Source: Pseudomonadota bacterium
Lineage (GTDB): Bacteria > Pseudomonadota > Gammaproteobacteria > Pseudomonadales > Pseudohongiellaceae
Direction: 5' to 3'
DNA length: 64,000 nt
NCBI GenBank assembly: GCA_027621405.1
Contig: JAQCBT010000017.1
Coordinates: forward strand, 26,228 to 90,227
Shown here: positions 8,346 to 18,737 of the stretch, piece after piece
Position numbering within the stretch: the stretch's first letter is position 1
Layout of the letters: each line of letters begins with the position of its first letter
Made by a program: the position numbers and the translations under genes
The notes under the pieces: generated by a model
What the model was told of the DNA's origin: nothing
The model's input: the letters and a program-made list of their open reading frames with translations, nothing else
Database searches by the model: none

Positions 8346-9752
8346 ATGACTTTTCAAACCTCTACATTGATTCTGCTGCTGATAATCGCGGCGGCAGTGC
8401 TGTGTATTTTTTTACTGCTCAGGCAGTTGCAGCAGGCGAGAGTCGCCGCTGCCACAGCCGAAGAGCGCCTCGTTGGCCGGCAACAGGAGCTGGAGATATC
8501 CCAGTCGTCCTTGCACAGGGCGCAGGACGAGAATCGCGAGTTACTCACCGAGTTGCAACTGGGAAGGGAACGCCTCGCCAGCATGACCACGAGCCTTGAG
8601 CTGGAGCGCAAGCAATTTGATGAGAAGCTGGCCTTGCTCAACGAGTCCAGGGACAAACTCACGGTCGAATTTAAGAACATCGCCAATGAGATATTCGAAG
8701 ACAAGAGCAAGAAATTTACCGATACCAGCAAAGCCAGCCTCAGCACGATTCTCAGTCCGTTGCAGGAAAAGATCAGTCAGTTCGAGAAACGGGTTGAGGA
8801 GACTTATGACAAGGAGTCGAAAGAGCGCTTCTCCCTCGCCAGGGAGATAAAGTCCCTGCAGGAGTTGAATAATCGAATCTCGGAAGAGGCGGTGAATCTC
8901 ACCAATGCTCTCAAGGGAGACAACAAGGCCCAGGGTAGTTGGGGCGAGTTCGTGCTGGAATCCATTCTGGAAAAGTCAGGACTGGTGAAAGGCAGGGAGT
9001 ACGAGGTTCAGGTGAGTATGAAGTCGGAGGATGGCAGCACGCTGCAACCTGACGTGGTTGTGCATCTGCCGGAATCGCGAGACATCATCATCGATTCCAA
9101 AGTGTCCCTCAAGGCCTGGGATGCCTACAACGCGACGGACGAGCAAGGTTCGCGGTCCGAGCTCATGAAGCAACATGTGGCGTCTATCCGCAACCACGTG
9201 AACGGACTCTCCAGCAAGGATTATCAGAACCTTTCCGGTGTCAATTCGCTGGATTACGTATTCCTGTTTATGCCTATCGAGGCGGCCTATACGGCAGCGA
9301 TTCAGGAAGACCCTAATCTTTTCCAGTATGCCTTCGAGCGCAATATTATCTTCGTCGTGCCTACCACCTTGCTGACTTCCCTGAAGACAGTACAGAACCT
9401 GTGGCGGCTGGCGCAGCAGAACCAGAATGCCAACGAGATTGCGGAAAAAGCTGGGGCCTTGTATGACAAGTTCGTGGCTTTCGTGGAAGATCTCGAGGAA
9501 ATCGGAAACCGCATCGATACCAGCAAGAAGAGTTATGAGAAGGCTCATAACAAGCTGGTATCGGGTCGTGGCAACCTCGTGCGTCGTGCCGAAACCCTGA
9601 AGGAATTGGGGGCGAAGACTTCCAAGCAGCTGAAGGCCGCGTCTGCCATGGATGCAGAGCCAGACTCCGAGTTGCAGCTGGAAGACATGGGCGAGGATAC
9701 TGAATCTGAAAAATCAGCCGATGATGCGGCAGACCAGAAGTCCAGGCGCTGA
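8346..9752 (+). CDS. rmuC: DNA recombination protein RmuC
   Basis: A 468-residue RmuC family protein, thought to limit inversion at short inverted repeats. It has an N-terminal membrane anchor (about residues 5-25), a long coiled coil (about 27-190), then the nuclease-like RmuC domain. That domain includes KAQGSWGEFVLESILEKSGL and PDVVVHLPESRDIIIDSKVSL, which carry PD-(D/E)XK-like residues. The tail after about 430 is acidic and low in complexity. It starts 34 bp after bamC, so it may share that transcript. Confidence 0.94.
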   Translation: MTFQTSTLILLLIIAAAVLCIFLLLRQLQQARVAAATAEERLVGRQQELEISQSSLHRAQDENRELLTELQLGRERLASMTTSLELERKQFDEKLALLNESRDKLTVEFKNIANEIFEDKSKKFTDTSKASLSTILSPLQEKISQFEKRVEETYDKESKERFSLAREIKSLQELNNRISEEAVNLTNALKGDNKAQGSWGEFVLESILEKSGLVKGREYEVQVSMKSEDGSTLQPDVVVHLPESRDIIIDSKVSLKAWDAYNATDEQGSRSELMKQHVASIRNHVNGLSSKDYQNLSGVNSLDYVFLFMPIEAAYTAAIQEDPNLFQYAFERNIIFVVPTTLLTSLKTVQNLWRLAQQNQNANEIAEKAGALYDKFVAFVEDLEEIGNRIDTSKKSYEKAHNKLVSGRGNLVRRAETLKELGAKTSKQLKAASAMDAEPDSELQLEDMGEDTESEKSADDAADQKSRR

Positions 9753-9818
9753 GTTACAGACCAGCCCTGTTAAGCATCCTTTATTTGGCCAAGCCTGATA
9801 CCTGAACCAATCGCATAT

Positions 9819-10442
9819 ATGTCCACCACAGAAAAACTACTCGCTCCGGTGCTGGATTTTCTCCATGGGCCAACTCCCGACCCCTGGTTTGCGGCGGCGC
9901 TTGCGCAGCAGGATATCCTGCTCATTGATCATGCCAACTGCGAGCGCAAGGCGGCGTCCACGGCCATGAATCTCATGTACCGTTACACCGCAAAGACCGA
10001 GCTGATGACCAAGATGTCGCACCTGGCACGGGAGGAACTACTCCACTTCGAGCAGGTGGTGGCGATACTCCACGAAAGGGGTATCCAGTACGCGCGGCTG
10101 GGTGCTTCCCGCTATGCGGCAGGGCTCAGGCAACACATTGCAGGTTCGGACGAGGAGGCGCTGGTGGACGTGCTGATCATCGGGGCCTATATCGAGGCCC
10201 GATCCTGTGAGCGCTTTGCCGGGCTCGTACCGCTACTGGATGAGAAGCTGGCCCGTTTCTATCGTAGCCTGTTGAAATCGGAGAGTCGGCATTTTGAGGA
10301 TTACCTGGCCCTCGCCAGCCTGTGCAGCGGCGGTGATATCCGGGCCAGGGTAGCCGAGTTCGGAGCCCTTGAGCTCGAGCTGGTGGTCTCGCCCGATGAT
10401 CAGTTTCGCTTTCACAGTGGTGTCCCCGCTACTGCCAGCTAG
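9819..10442 (+). CDS. miaE: tRNA-(ms2io6A)-hydroxylase MiaE
   Basis: Di-iron monooxygenase that hydroxylates the isopentenyl group of ms2i6A37 in tRNAs reading UNN codons. The ferritin-like fold shows ligands in NCERKAA, REELLHFEQV, YIEARSCERF and SESRHFEDY. The 207-residue length is as expected. It is one of several tRNA-modification genes in the window (queC, queD, queE, mnmC). The ATG at 9819 is the only reasonable start. Confidence 0.93.
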   Translation: MSTTEKLLAPVLDFLHGPTPDPWFAAALAQQDILLIDHANCERKAASTAMNLMYRYTAKTELMTKMSHLAREELLHFEQVVAILHERGIQYARLGASRYAAGLRQHIAGSDEEALVDVLIIGAYIEARSCERFAGLVPLLDEKLARFYRSLLKSESRHFEDYLALASLCSGGDIRARVAEFGALELELVVSPDDQFRFHSGVPATAS

Positions 10443-10519
10443 GGCTGCAGCCTGAGACCGACGTATATCCTGTGGCTCCACAGCGTGGCTGAATCAGCGC
10501 TTGTGGTTACTGATGTTTT

Positions 10520-11065
10520 TTAATTCCGACAGCGCTCTGGCGCAGTCAAATTATTACCCAGCCTCGCACGCAGGGCCGAGAGCTGGTCGCAGGGAATATT
10601 GTTATTTCCGAGCAGGCTCACCGACGCCAGGCTTTGCATATTGAGCAGTGGTGAAATATCGGTGATGGCGTTATTGGCCAGGTTCAATCCGCCCAGTGTC
10701 GACAGTTCCTCCAGTGGTGTGATGTTGCTGATAACGTTGTTGCCGAGGTCAAGAAAACGCAGCCGGCTCAGGCCACCGATATTGTCGAGTGCCCGGATCT
10801 GGGAATTGGCACAGGAGAGCACGGTGATCTCCTGCTGGTTTTGCACTCCCTGTTGCTGCATGGCCAGGTTGATGCAGCCCTGCAGGTCGGCGTCGCTGAC
10901 TTCGCCGCTGGTCGAGCGTCCGGTAGGGTCGTAGACGGGCTGGTTGTTGACAGAAACGGAATAGTTCTGGCCACAGCCTGTCAGCAGCAGCAGCAGGCAG
11001 AGCATGAATAGCCGCAGAAGCCTCGTCTCTGCTGGGAAATAGGGCCGTTTGTAGGTACTGGGCAT
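10520..11065 (-). CDS. Leucine-rich-repeat lipoprotein, function unknown
   Basis: A 181-residue secreted lipoprotein. The ATG at 11065 is chosen because it places a basic N-terminus and a leucine-rich hydrophobic stretch before lipobox LTGC; the frame continues to 11110. After a spacer come at least three SDS22/internalin-type leucine-rich repeats of about 22 residues, with NxISxITPLxxL cores (about 105-165). There is a final cysteine near the C-terminus. It is a single-gene unit facing away from the FKBP gene. Leucine-rich repeats usually bind protein or carbohydrate ligands; the partner is unknown. Confidence 0.75.
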   Translation of the reverse strand: MPSTYKRPYFPAETRLLRLFMLCLLLLLTGCGQNYSVSVNNQPVYDPTGRSTSGEVSDADLQGCINLAMQQQGVQNQQEITVLSCANSQIRALDNIGGLSRLRFLDLGNNVISNITPLEELSTLGGLNLANNAITDISPLLNMQSLASVSLLGNNNIPCDQLSALRARLGNNLTAPERCRN

Positions 11066-11211
11066 GGGGTCTTCCTGACATCTCGAGCCGGGTGCTGGCT
11101 GGCAATTCACAGTGTTCCCGGTTAGTATGCGCCACTCATTGCCGCAGTTAAACAGGCAGGCTGCAAGCCGCCAATTACGGGCAATTGTCCAATGAATTTA
11201 AGGAAAATGGT

Positions 11212-11913
11212 ATGAAAACATCCACCAGAGCTATAACGATCGCGTTAAGTATTTTGGCTCTCTACTCTGCCTCCCAGGTGTTCGCGCAGAGTGGCGTCGA
11301 TCTGACGAATGAAGACAATCGAATAGGCTATTCCATTGGCGTAAACATCGGCCAGAACATTGCGAGCCAGGGGCTCATCGACGATTTGCCCATGGAGGCA
11401 TTTATCGCCGGGATGATGGATGCTGTTGCTGGTGAAGTGCAGTTGGGTGAGGCTGAAATAGTAGGCGCTATACAGACGTTCATGGCGAGACAGCAGGAAG
11501 CGGCCCAGAATGCCCTGGCGAGTAATCTCGCCGCCGCAGAAACCTTTCTTGCCGAGAATGGCCAGCGCTCAGGTGTTGTTACCCTCGATTCGGGCCTGCA
11601 GTATGAGGTTCTGGAATCTGGTGCCGCCGGCGGCGCTTCCCCAACCCCGACAAACTCCGTGCTTGCCCACTATCATGGCACCCTGATCGATGGCACCGTG
11701 TTTGATAGCTCCGTGCAGCGCGGTGAACCTGCTGCATTTGGAGTGAGCCAGGTTATCGCTGGCTGGACCGAAGCCCTGCAATTGATGAAAGTAGGGGACA
11801 AGTGGCGCCTTTTCATTCCGCCCGGTATGGCCTATGGCGAAGCGTCTCCTACACCCGCGATCCCGCCAAACTCGGCCCTGATCTTCGACGTGGAACTGCT
11901 GGAAGTTAACTAG
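11212..11913 (+). CDS. FKBP-type peptidyl-prolyl isomerase (FkpA/Mip-like), periplasmic
   Basis: Periplasmic proline isomerase and chaperone. The ATG at 11212 is preferred over an upstream in-frame TTG because it has an AAGGAAA ribosome site and starts directly with a signal peptide ending VFAQ. The mature part holds the helical FKBP-N dimerisation domain (about 30-115), then the FKBP catalytic domain (about 130-233). The latter includes VFDSSVQRGEPAAFGVSQVI, GWTEALQLM and the PPNSALIFDVELL end. apeB follows 46 bp downstream. Confidence 0.92.
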   Translation: MKTSTRAITIALSILALYSASQVFAQSGVDLTNEDNRIGYSIGVNIGQNIASQGLIDDLPMEAFIAGMMDAVAGEVQLGEAEIVGAIQTFMARQQEAAQNALASNLAAAETFLAENGQRSGVVTLDSGLQYEVLESGAAGGASPTPTNSVLAHYHGTLIDGTVFDSSVQRGEPAAFGVSQVIAGWTEALQLMKVGDKWRLFIPPGMAYGEASPTPAIPPNSALIFDVELLEVN

Positions 11914-11959
11914 TTCTCCTTCACAAGCCTGACCATTTGAATCGGATTTCTGTCCAGCC

Positions 11960-13258
11960 ATGAGCGTCTCTCGTTTCAATCAGGGCTTGCTGGATTTCCT
12001 GCAAGCATCGCCCACCGCTTTTCATGCGGTGGCGAGCCTGCGCTTGATGCTGGACGAGGCGGGTTTCAAGCAACTCGAGGAACGGGACTCGTGGTCGCTC
12101 GAGGACAACGGATGTTATTACGTAGTCCGTAACGACTCTGCCATCATCGCCTTCAAGACTGGCCGCCAGGCACTGTTGGACACCGGTATTCGTATCGCCG
12201 GTGCTCACACCGACAGCCCCTGCCTGAAAATCAAGCCAAATCCGGAGATTCGCCAGCAGGACTATCTGCAATTGGGTGTCGAGGTTTATGGAGGTGCGCT
12301 GTTTACGCCATGGTTTGACCGGGATCTGTCGATCGCCGGGCGCATCAACTATCAGGACCGCAAGGGTGAAATACGCTCGGCCCTGCTGGATGTCAGGGAT
12401 GCGATCGCGGTCATACCCAGTCTGGCGATCCATCTCAACAGAACGGTTCACGAAAACCGCACCCTGAATCCACAGAAGGAACTGCAGCCGGTGGTGCTGC
12501 AGATCGGGGAGAAGAAGCGCTTCGATTTCGATGCCTACCTGCTGTCCATGTTACGCAAGCAAGCGGCGCATCGCTCGGCGCAGAAGATCCTCGCCCATGA
12601 GCTCTATCTCTATGATACCCAGGCGCCGGCCATGGTTGGTATGGAAGGGCAGTTCATCGCCTCCGCTCGCCTGGATAACCTGCTTAGCTGCTACGTGGCC
12701 TGCGAGTCCCTGATCAAGAGCAAGAATAATCATGCCAGCATGTTGGTGTGCAACGATCACGAGGAAGTGGGAAGTGCTTCCACGTCCGGTGCCCAGGGGC
12801 CATTCCTGAAATCGGTTTTACAGCGTCTGGTGGTGGGTAATAAGGAGAGTTCAGAAGTTCTGCACCGGATCAGCAGCCGATCGACATTTCTGTCTATCGA
12901 CAATGCCCATGGGGTGCATCCCAACTATCTTGAGAAGCACGACGATCAACACCGGCCGAAACTCAATGGTGGGCCTGTGATCAAGATCAACGCCAACCAG
13001 CGTTATGCCAGTAATAGTGAATCTGTTGCGCTCTTCAAATCCATCTGTGACAAGGTCGAGGTACCTTATCAGCAATTCGTCATGCGTAATGACATGGCAT
13101 GTGGCAGCACCATCGGTCCGATCACCGCCACGGAAACAGGTATCAATAGTGTGGATGTTGGAGTAGCCACTTTCGCCATGCATTCCATTCGTGAACTGGC
13201 TGGCAGCGATGACCCCGCGGCGCTGGCCAAGGTCGTGACCAGCTACTTCAATCGCTAG
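11960..13258 (+). CDS. apeB: M18 family aminopeptidase
   Basis: Cytosolic dinuclear zinc aminopeptidase of the aspartyl-aminopeptidase family, 432 residues. Metal and catalytic residues are visible in AGAHTDSPCLKIKP, CNDHEEVGSAS (the EE pair) and the C-terminal ACGSTIGPITA region. It removes N-terminal, often acidic, residues from peptides. The gene is complete and starts at ATG 11960. It ends 34 bp from the convergent mnmC. Confidence 0.94.
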   Translation: MSVSRFNQGLLDFLQASPTAFHAVASLRLMLDEAGFKQLEERDSWSLEDNGCYYVVRNDSAIIAFKTGRQALLDTGIRIAGAHTDSPCLKIKPNPEIRQQDYLQLGVEVYGGALFTPWFDRDLSIAGRINYQDRKGEIRSALLDVRDAIAVIPSLAIHLNRTVHENRTLNPQKELQPVVLQIGEKKRFDFDAYLLSMLRKQAAHRSAQKILAHELYLYDTQAPAMVGMEGQFIASARLDNLLSCYVACESLIKSKNNHASMLVCNDHEEVGSASTSGAQGPFLKSVLQRLVVGNKESSEVLHRISSRSTFLSIDNAHGVHPNYLEKHDDQHRPKLNGGPVIKINANQRYASNSESVALFKSICDKVEVPYQQFVMRNDMACGSTIGPITATETGINSVDVGVATFAMHSIRELAGSDDPAALAKVVTSYFNR

Positions 13259-13292
13259 CGCCTGTGTTCAATGGGCAACAGGGCCTTTGCAA

Positions 13293-15263
13293 CTAGCGTT
13301 GCTTCTTCAAATCCTGAATCAGGAACCGTGCTGGATTGAGCGCGGCCATCATGCTCCTGTCCAGGGGTGAGCTTTCCCCTTCGATGAGGCTGGCGAGAAA
13401 CTCTGCACACAAGGGGATACTGCACATCCCATTGGAGCCATGGGCCGTGTTGAGAAAAAGCCCTGCCTGATAGTGCGGAGTCTTGTCGATCTTCGCTCTG
13501 GCATTGCGCCGTAGTTCTGCAAAATCGTGCGCCATGGTTTCGAAGGTGGGAACCGGGCCAACGAGTGGGAATCGATCAGGGCTGTTGCAGCGGCTGCCAA
13601 CTTGCGATTGGCGGAGCACTATCTTGTCTCTATCGAGATCAAGCATCTCTGCCAGGGCTTGCTGATTCCTGGCATTATCCTCGGCACGTATACCCAAGCC
13701 TTCTTCTGCTTTCCTGTAAGTCGCCGAGACTGTATGCATGCCATTCATGGCCGGGAACAGGGTCTTGTCATCGCACAGTACCCGGGAGTTTGCTGCCAGT
13801 TCTGCCGTACTGGCAAATTGACTGCACTGGCCGAGGCTTTCCTGAAGGGACAGATTGTGGCTTCCAATCAAACGAGCCGCGTCGAATCCGTTGCTGAGCA
13901 CCAATACGGAGGACTCGCCTACCTTGTTGCCGTGATTATCATAGAGACGCCAGGTAGCTCCCTTTGGGTCGCTGCCAGCCTGGTCGATTTCGGCAATGGA
14001 ACAATCTCCCCGAAATGTAATCAGGGGGTGCGAGATTAGTATTCTGCACAGAGCGTGCGAGTCAACCCAGCCCCCGCCAGGAAACAGGAAATGGCCGTCT
14101 TCGTCGACAGCTACAATTGCAGTGGGATACATCTGCTTTACGGATTCGGCGCGCAAGCCTTGCCGGGCATTCATCGCCGAGGCCATCTGTAGTACACCAC
14201 AATCCCGGAATGGCGAATCGCCCTCGTGGCTGAGTGTGTTCAGGATCTGCAGGCAGTAAGAATAAGCCTGAAGGAAGAAGCGGGCCTGAGAATTACTGGC
14301 ATTGAACAGCCGGCAGCGCAGCGCGAGTTGAGGAATACCTGACGCGCCGCCCGCTACAGCTGCAGCTGCGTCAAGCAGTTCCACCTGCCAGCCCCGTTGG
14401 GCTAGCGCATAGGCCGTGAAGCAGCCCGCCAGGCCGGCTCCAATGACAATCGCGTGGCGCTCATTGCACTCACGGCGCGGGATTTCGAACCATGGCGTAG
14501 ATGACGGGCTCGTAGCGGCAGGCTTCGTCAGCCCTTTGGCTACCAGCATATGGCGTTTCCTGCCATAGCCTGCGGTGCGTTCCACCCTGAAACCCGCGTT
14601 TTCCAAATCTCGCCGTATCCTGCCTGCACTACTATAGGTGGCCAATCGTGTATTGCTCGTGCTGTGGGTGGCTATCAGGCGAAATAAAGCGGGCGACCAC
14701 AGTTCTTCATTTTGGGCCGGGCTGAAGCCATCGAGGAACCAGGCCGGGATCTGTGGGTTGGATGTGGCCCGTGTTGCCAGCCAGTTGGCGGCGTCATCCA
14801 GCACCAGGTCGAGCGTTATGTCATCACCGAGCTTCAGGCGCATTAGTCCCTGGTGCACCGGCTTGTAGCACTCCAACAGACGAGCAGAGAGCGATTTCAG
14901 TTCCGGCCATCGCTCATGCAGGCGAGCCATGTCGGCCGGGGATAGCGGGTATTTCTCCACAGCAGTGTAGTGAAGCCTGCCGGGATGCAATCGATTTGCC
15001 TTGTGGCGCTCCCACAGGGACCAGGTCATCAGGAAGTTGAGTCCACCTCCGAATCCGATTTCGCCTACTTGGAAGCTGTGGCCCAGCGGGTATGCATCTG
15101 ACCACTGGCGCTCCAGTTCACAGCCATGGAGGAAAACATGCTCACTCTCTCGCAATGGGTCCTGATCCGAGTAGTAAATATCGCCAAAGGCGGTGGAGCG
15201 GGGTAAACCATCTTCAGTCCATGCCAGTTGCGGGGATTCGATCTTGAAGCTGGTGCCGGGCAA
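13293..15263 (-). CDS. mnmC: Bifunctional tRNA-modification enzyme MnmC (MnmC2-MnmC1)
   Basis: Completes the mnm5 side chain at the wobble uridine of Lys, Glu, Gln and other tRNAs. The N-terminal half (about 1-250) is the SAM methyltransferase with GEIGFGGGLNFL and a PAWFLDGFSPAQNEELW motif. The C-terminal half (about 270-656) is the FAD amino-acid-oxidase-like demodifying domain, opening with VIGAGLAGCFTAYAL. At 656 residues it is the usual fused length. It is divergent from prfB, so its promoter lies in 15264-15390. Confidence 0.95.
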   Translation of the reverse strand: MPGTSFKIESPQLAWTEDGLPRSTAFGDIYYSDQDPLRESEHVFLHGCELERQWSDAYPLGHSFQVGEIGFGGGLNFLMTWSLWERHKANRLHPGRLHYTAVEKYPLSPADMARLHERWPELKSLSARLLECYKPVHQGLMRLKLGDDITLDLVLDDAANWLATRATSNPQIPAWFLDGFSPAQNEELWSPALFRLIATHSTSNTRLATYSSAGRIRRDLENAGFRVERTAGYGRKRHMLVAKGLTKPAATSPSSTPWFEIPRRECNERHAIVIGAGLAGCFTAYALAQRGWQVELLDAAAAVAGGASGIPQLALRCRLFNASNSQARFFLQAYSYCLQILNTLSHEGDSPFRDCGVLQMASAMNARQGLRAESVKQMYPTAIVAVDEDGHFLFPGGGWVDSHALCRILISHPLITFRGDCSIAEIDQAGSDPKGATWRLYDNHGNKVGESSVLVLSNGFDAARLIGSHNLSLQESLGQCSQFASTAELAANSRVLCDDKTLFPAMNGMHTVSATYRKAEEGLGIRAEDNARNQQALAEMLDLDRDKIVLRQSQVGSRCNSPDRFPLVGPVPTFETMAHDFAELRRNARAKIDKTPHYQAGLFLNTAHGSNGMCSIPLCAEFLASLIEGESSPLDRSMMAALNPARFLIQDLKKQR

Positions 15264-15328
15264 TCTGACTTCCTGAATGTGGGTGGGTGAGGATTATAGC
15301 AGTCTCCCGGAACAGGGCATCTGGCTTG

Positions 15329-15357
15329 CTGGCAAGCTGGCGCCGATAAGGTAAAAT
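15329..15357 (+). promoter_or_regulatory. Probable sigma-70 promoter of prfB-lysS
   Basis: A CTGGCA hexamer (15329-15334), a 17-bp spacer and TAAAAT (15352-15357) lie 34 bp upstream of the prfB start. The -10 is one base from consensus and the -35 two bases. Confidence 0.5.
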
Positions 15358-15390
15358 GCGCGTTTTTCCCAGCAAGCAGGAGCGAAGGCG

Positions 15391-16486
15391 TTGGAGATCA
15401 ATACCCAACTGAGCGAATTGAAAGAGTTGAAGTCCGGAACTGATAGTCTCAGGGGGTATCTTTGACTATGAGGTGAAGAAGGATCGCCTCGCGGAAGTGG
15501 AATTGGAACTCGGCGAATCCAATGTCTGGGATAAACCGGAATACGCGCAGAGTCTTGGCAGGGAAAGGGCCGAGTTGGAGGCGATAGTCGGCACCATCGA
15601 CAAGTTGTACGAAGGTATTGGCGAAGTTGAGGAACTGTTCAGCCTGGCCCGGGAAGAAGAGGACCAGGAGCTGTTTGAGGCTGCCGACAAGGATCTACAT
15701 TACTTACAGCAACAGCTGCAAGCCCTCGAATTCCGCCGCATGTTTTCCGGCGCCATGGACAGCGCCAATGCCTACCTGGATATCCAGGCTGGTTCCGGTG
15801 GCACTGAAGCGCAGGACTGGGCCGAGATGCTGTTGCGCATGTACCTGCGCTGGGGCGAGGACAAGGGATTCAAGACCGAGTTAGTCGAAGTGTCCGGTGG
15901 TGAAGTTGCGGGCATCAAGAGTGCCACGATCCATTTCAGCGGTGAATTTGCCTTTGGCTGGCTGCGTACCGAGACCGGTGTGCACCGCCTGGTTCGAAAA
16001 TCTCCCTTCGATTCCGGCAATCGGCGGCATACGTCCTTTGCCTCGGTGTTCGTTTCGCCCGAGATTGATGATGATATCGAGGTGGATCTGGACATGTCCC
16101 AGGTGCGTGTCGATACCTATCGCTCCAGCGGCGCAGGTGGCCAGCACGTGAACAAGACGGATAGTGCGGTGCGCCTGACACATGAGCCCTCGGGCATTGT
16201 GGTGCAGTGCCAGAGCCAGCGCTCACAGCACAAGAACAAGGATATGGCCATCAAGCAGTTGAAGGCCAAGTTGTATGAGCTCGAAGAATTGAAACGCAAG
16301 GAACAGATGCAGTCCATCGAGGATTCCAAGGCCGACATTGGCTGGGGCAGCCAGATTCGCTCCTACGTGCTGGACTCCTCACGCATCAAGGACTTGCGCA
16401 CCAACGTAGAGGTGAGCAATACCGGTGCAGTGCTGGATGGCGATCTCGACAAATTTATCGAAGCAAGCTTGAAGATGGGGCTGTAG
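15391..16486 (+). CDS. prfB: Peptide chain release factor 2 (programmed +1 frameshift)
   Basis: RF2 releases chains at UGA and UAA. It is encoded in two frames: 15391-15462 starting with TTG (AGGAG ribosome site at 15378-15382), an in-frame TGA at 15463-15465, then +1 continuation at 15464-16486. The joined product is 364 residues, the normal RF2 length. The SPF anticodon-like tripeptide (in RKSPFDSG) and the catalytic GGQ (in GAGGQHVNK) are present. lysS follows 15 bp later, the classic prfB-lysS operon. Confidence 0.97.
15451..15466 (+). promoter_or_regulatory. RF2 autoregulatory +1 frameshift site
   Basis: The sequence AGGGGGTATCTTTGAC is the canonical element. An internal Shine-Dalgarno (AGGGGG) is followed by the slippery CTT codon, the in-frame TGA and a 3' C. 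When RF2 is scarce the ribosome slips from CTT TGA to TTT GAC and makes full-length RF2, giving negative feedback on RF2 level. Confidence 0.97.
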
Positions 16487-16501
16487 ACGGGCACAAGGAA
16501 A

Positions 16502-17998
16502 ATGGCAGAAGACAATACACCACTGGACACGGAAGAAGAGAACAAGCTGATCGCGCTGCGGCGTGAGAAGCTGAGCGAGATTCGCGCACAACGTGAAGCC
16601 TTCCCCAATGACTTCAGGAGGCAGCACAGCTCTGCGGAACTCGAAGCCCTGTACCTGGAGAAGGATGCCGAGGAATTGCAGGAACTGGCACAGCAAACCG
16701 CTGTTGCCGGTCGCATCATCCGCATGCGTGGGCCCTTCGTGGTGATCCAGGATGGTCAGGGTCGCTTGCAGCTCTACATGAACAACAAGACCCTGCCTGA
16801 GTCGCAACTGGATGAACTGAAGAGCCTGGATCTGGGCGATATCATCGGCGTGGAGGGTGAGGTATTCAAGACCCAGAAGGGTGAACTCACCGTACGTGTG
16901 TCAAATCTGCGATTGCTGACCAAGTCCCTGCGGCCATTGCCTGACAAGCACAAGGGGCTGACGGATACCGAGATGCGTTATCGTCAGCGCTATGTGGATC
17001 TCATCGTGAACGATGAATCCCGCCAGGTATTCGCCATGCGCTCGCGTATACTGCGTTTTATCCGTGATTACTTCGACAAGCTGGAGTTCATGGAAGTGGA
17101 GACACCCATGATGCAGGTGATTCCCGGCGGCGCCACGGCTCGCCCGTTTATCACCCATCATAATGCTCTCGACCAGGATATGTACCTGCGCGTCGCACCT
17201 GAGTTGTTTCTCAAGCGGCTGGTAGTGGGTGGTTTCGAGAAGGTGTATGAACTGAACAGGAATTTCCGCAACGAGGGGCTGTCTACCAAGCACAACCCCG
17301 AATTCACCATGCTGGAATTCTACTGGGCCTATGCCGACTATCACGACCTGATGGATCTGACCGAGGATTTGTTTCGGCGCATCGCCATGGAAGTACTCGG
17401 CAGTACGAGGCTAACTTTCCAGGGTGTCGAGTACGATTTCGGTAACAGCTTTCGTCGCATGACAATGACCGAGGCAATCTGTGAGTACTGCAATGCCTCT
17501 CCCGAAGACTTCAGCACTGAAGAGTCTGTTCGCGCCCTGGCCGACAGACTGGGTGTAAATGCCGACGCGGACTGGTCCCAGGGCAAGCTTGTCATGGAGA
17601 TCTTCGAGGAGCGGGTGGAGGATAAACTCGATCAGCCCACATTCGTCTATCACCATCCGACGGCTGTCTCGCCGCTGTCGCGTCGAAACGAGGAGAACCC
17701 GGAAGTTACTGACCGATTCGAGCTTTATGTTGCGGGTCGGGAATTGGCCAACGGATTTTCCGAGCTCAATGATCCGGAAGACCAGGCGGAGCGGTTCCAT
17801 GCCCAGGTGGCGCAGAAAGAATCCGGTGATCATGAAGCCATGCACTTCGATGAAGATTATATCGCGGCGCTGGAGTACGGCATGCCGCCAACGGCGGGTG
17901 AAGGTATCGGCATAGATCGCATGGTCATGTTGTTCACTGATTCGCCCTCAATCAAGGATGTGCTGTTGTTTCCCCATCTTCGACCACAGCATGACTGA
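16502..17998 (+). CDS. lysS: Lysyl-tRNA synthetase (class II)
   Basis: Charges tRNA-Lys. The 498 residues contain an N-terminal OB-fold anticodon domain (about 65-165, [18 protein letters not shown]). The class II core has motif 2 ([17 protein letters not shown]) and motif 3 ([16 protein letters not shown]). It is second in the prfB-lysS operon. Its last 8 bases overlap the preferred start of ung. Confidence 0.97.
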   Translation: MAEDNTPLDTEEENKLIALRREKLSEIRAQREAFPNDFRRQHSSAELEALYLEKDAEELQELAQQTAVAGRIIRMRGPFVVIQDGQGRLQLYMNNKTLPESQLDELKSLDLGDIIGVEGEVFKTQKGELTVRVSNLRLLTKSLRPLPDKHKGLTDTEMRYRQRYVDLIVNDESRQVFAMRSRILRFIRDYFDKLEFMEVETPMMQVIPGGATARPFITHHNALDQDMYLRVAPELFLKRLVVGGFEKVYELNRNFRNEGLSTKHNPEFTMLEFYWAYADYHDLMDLTEDLFRRIAMEVLGSTRLTFQGVEYDFGNSFRRMTMTEAICEYCNASPEDFSTEESVRALADRLGVNADADWSQGKLVMEIFEERVEDKLDQPTFVYHHPTAVSPLSRRNEENPEVTDRFELYVAGRELANGFSELNDPEDQAERFHAQVAQKESGDHEAMHFDEDYIAALEYGMPPTAGEGIGIDRMVMLFTDSPSIKDVLLFPHLRPQHD

Positions 17999-18737
17999 AA
18001 CTGTCCAGAGTTCCCGGGCAATTAAACTGGAGCCCGGTTGGAAGAATGCCCTGGCAGAAGAGTTCGAGTCTGATTACATGGAAAATCTGCGCGGCTTCCT
18101 GCAGCATGAGAAAGGCCGGGGCAAGCGCATTTTCCCCGCTGGCGAGAATATCTTTAACGCGCTTAACAGCACGCCTTTGGACAAGGTTAAGCTGGTTATT
18201 CTCGGACAGGATCCTTACCACGGTCCCGGTCAGGCCCATGGACTGTGCTTCTCGGTCTTGCCGGGAGTCGACATTCCTCCGTCACTGCAGAATATTTACA
18301 AGGAACTGCGGGAAGACGTGGGATTCAAACCTCCAGGACATGGTTATCTACAGTACTGGGCAGGGCAGGGGGTGCTGTTGCTCAATGCAGTGCTAACGGT
18401 TGAGGCACACAAGGCCGGTAGCCATCAGGGCAAGGGCTGGGAGCGTTTCACAGACCGTATTGTCCATATACTGAATGAGCAGCGTCGAAACCTGGTGTTC
18501 CTGTTTTGGGGAGCTTACGCCCAGAAGAAGGGTGGGTTCATCGATAGTAATCGTCACCTGGTATTGAAATCTCCCCACCCCTCACCCTTGTCGGCGAGTC
18601 GGGGATTCTTTGGCAATCGGCATTTTTCCCGGGCAAATGCCTACCTGGTCGAGACTGGCCAGCAGCCCATAGACTGGCAATTGCCGGAAGCGGCTGTCAT
18701 CACGCCGGATAGCAGAAATAGTAAAGGAGTCCATTAG
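17991..18737 (+). CDS. ung: Uracil-DNA glycosylase
   Basis: Removes uracil from DNA (family 1 UDG). The ATG at 17991, overlapping the lysS stop, gives a 248-residue protein. The frame is open back to 17958, but the extra residues would not match the family. Signature motifs are [18 protein letters not shown] (catalytic Asp and His region) and the leucine loop [13 protein letters not shown]. The overlap with lysS and the 1-bp overlap with the next gene suggest translational coupling. Confidence 0.96.
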   Translation: MTETVQSSRAIKLEPGWKNALAEEFESDYMENLRGFLQHEKGRGKRIFPAGENIFNALNSTPLDKVKLVILGQDPYHGPGQAHGLCFSVLPGVDIPPSLQNIYKELREDVGFKPPGHGYLQYWAGQGVLLLNAVLTVEAHKAGSHQGKGWERFTDRIVHILNEQRRNLVFLFWGAYAQKKGGFIDSNRHLVLKSPHPSPLSASRGFFGNRHFSRANAYLVETGQQPIDWQLPEAAVITPDSRNSKGVH

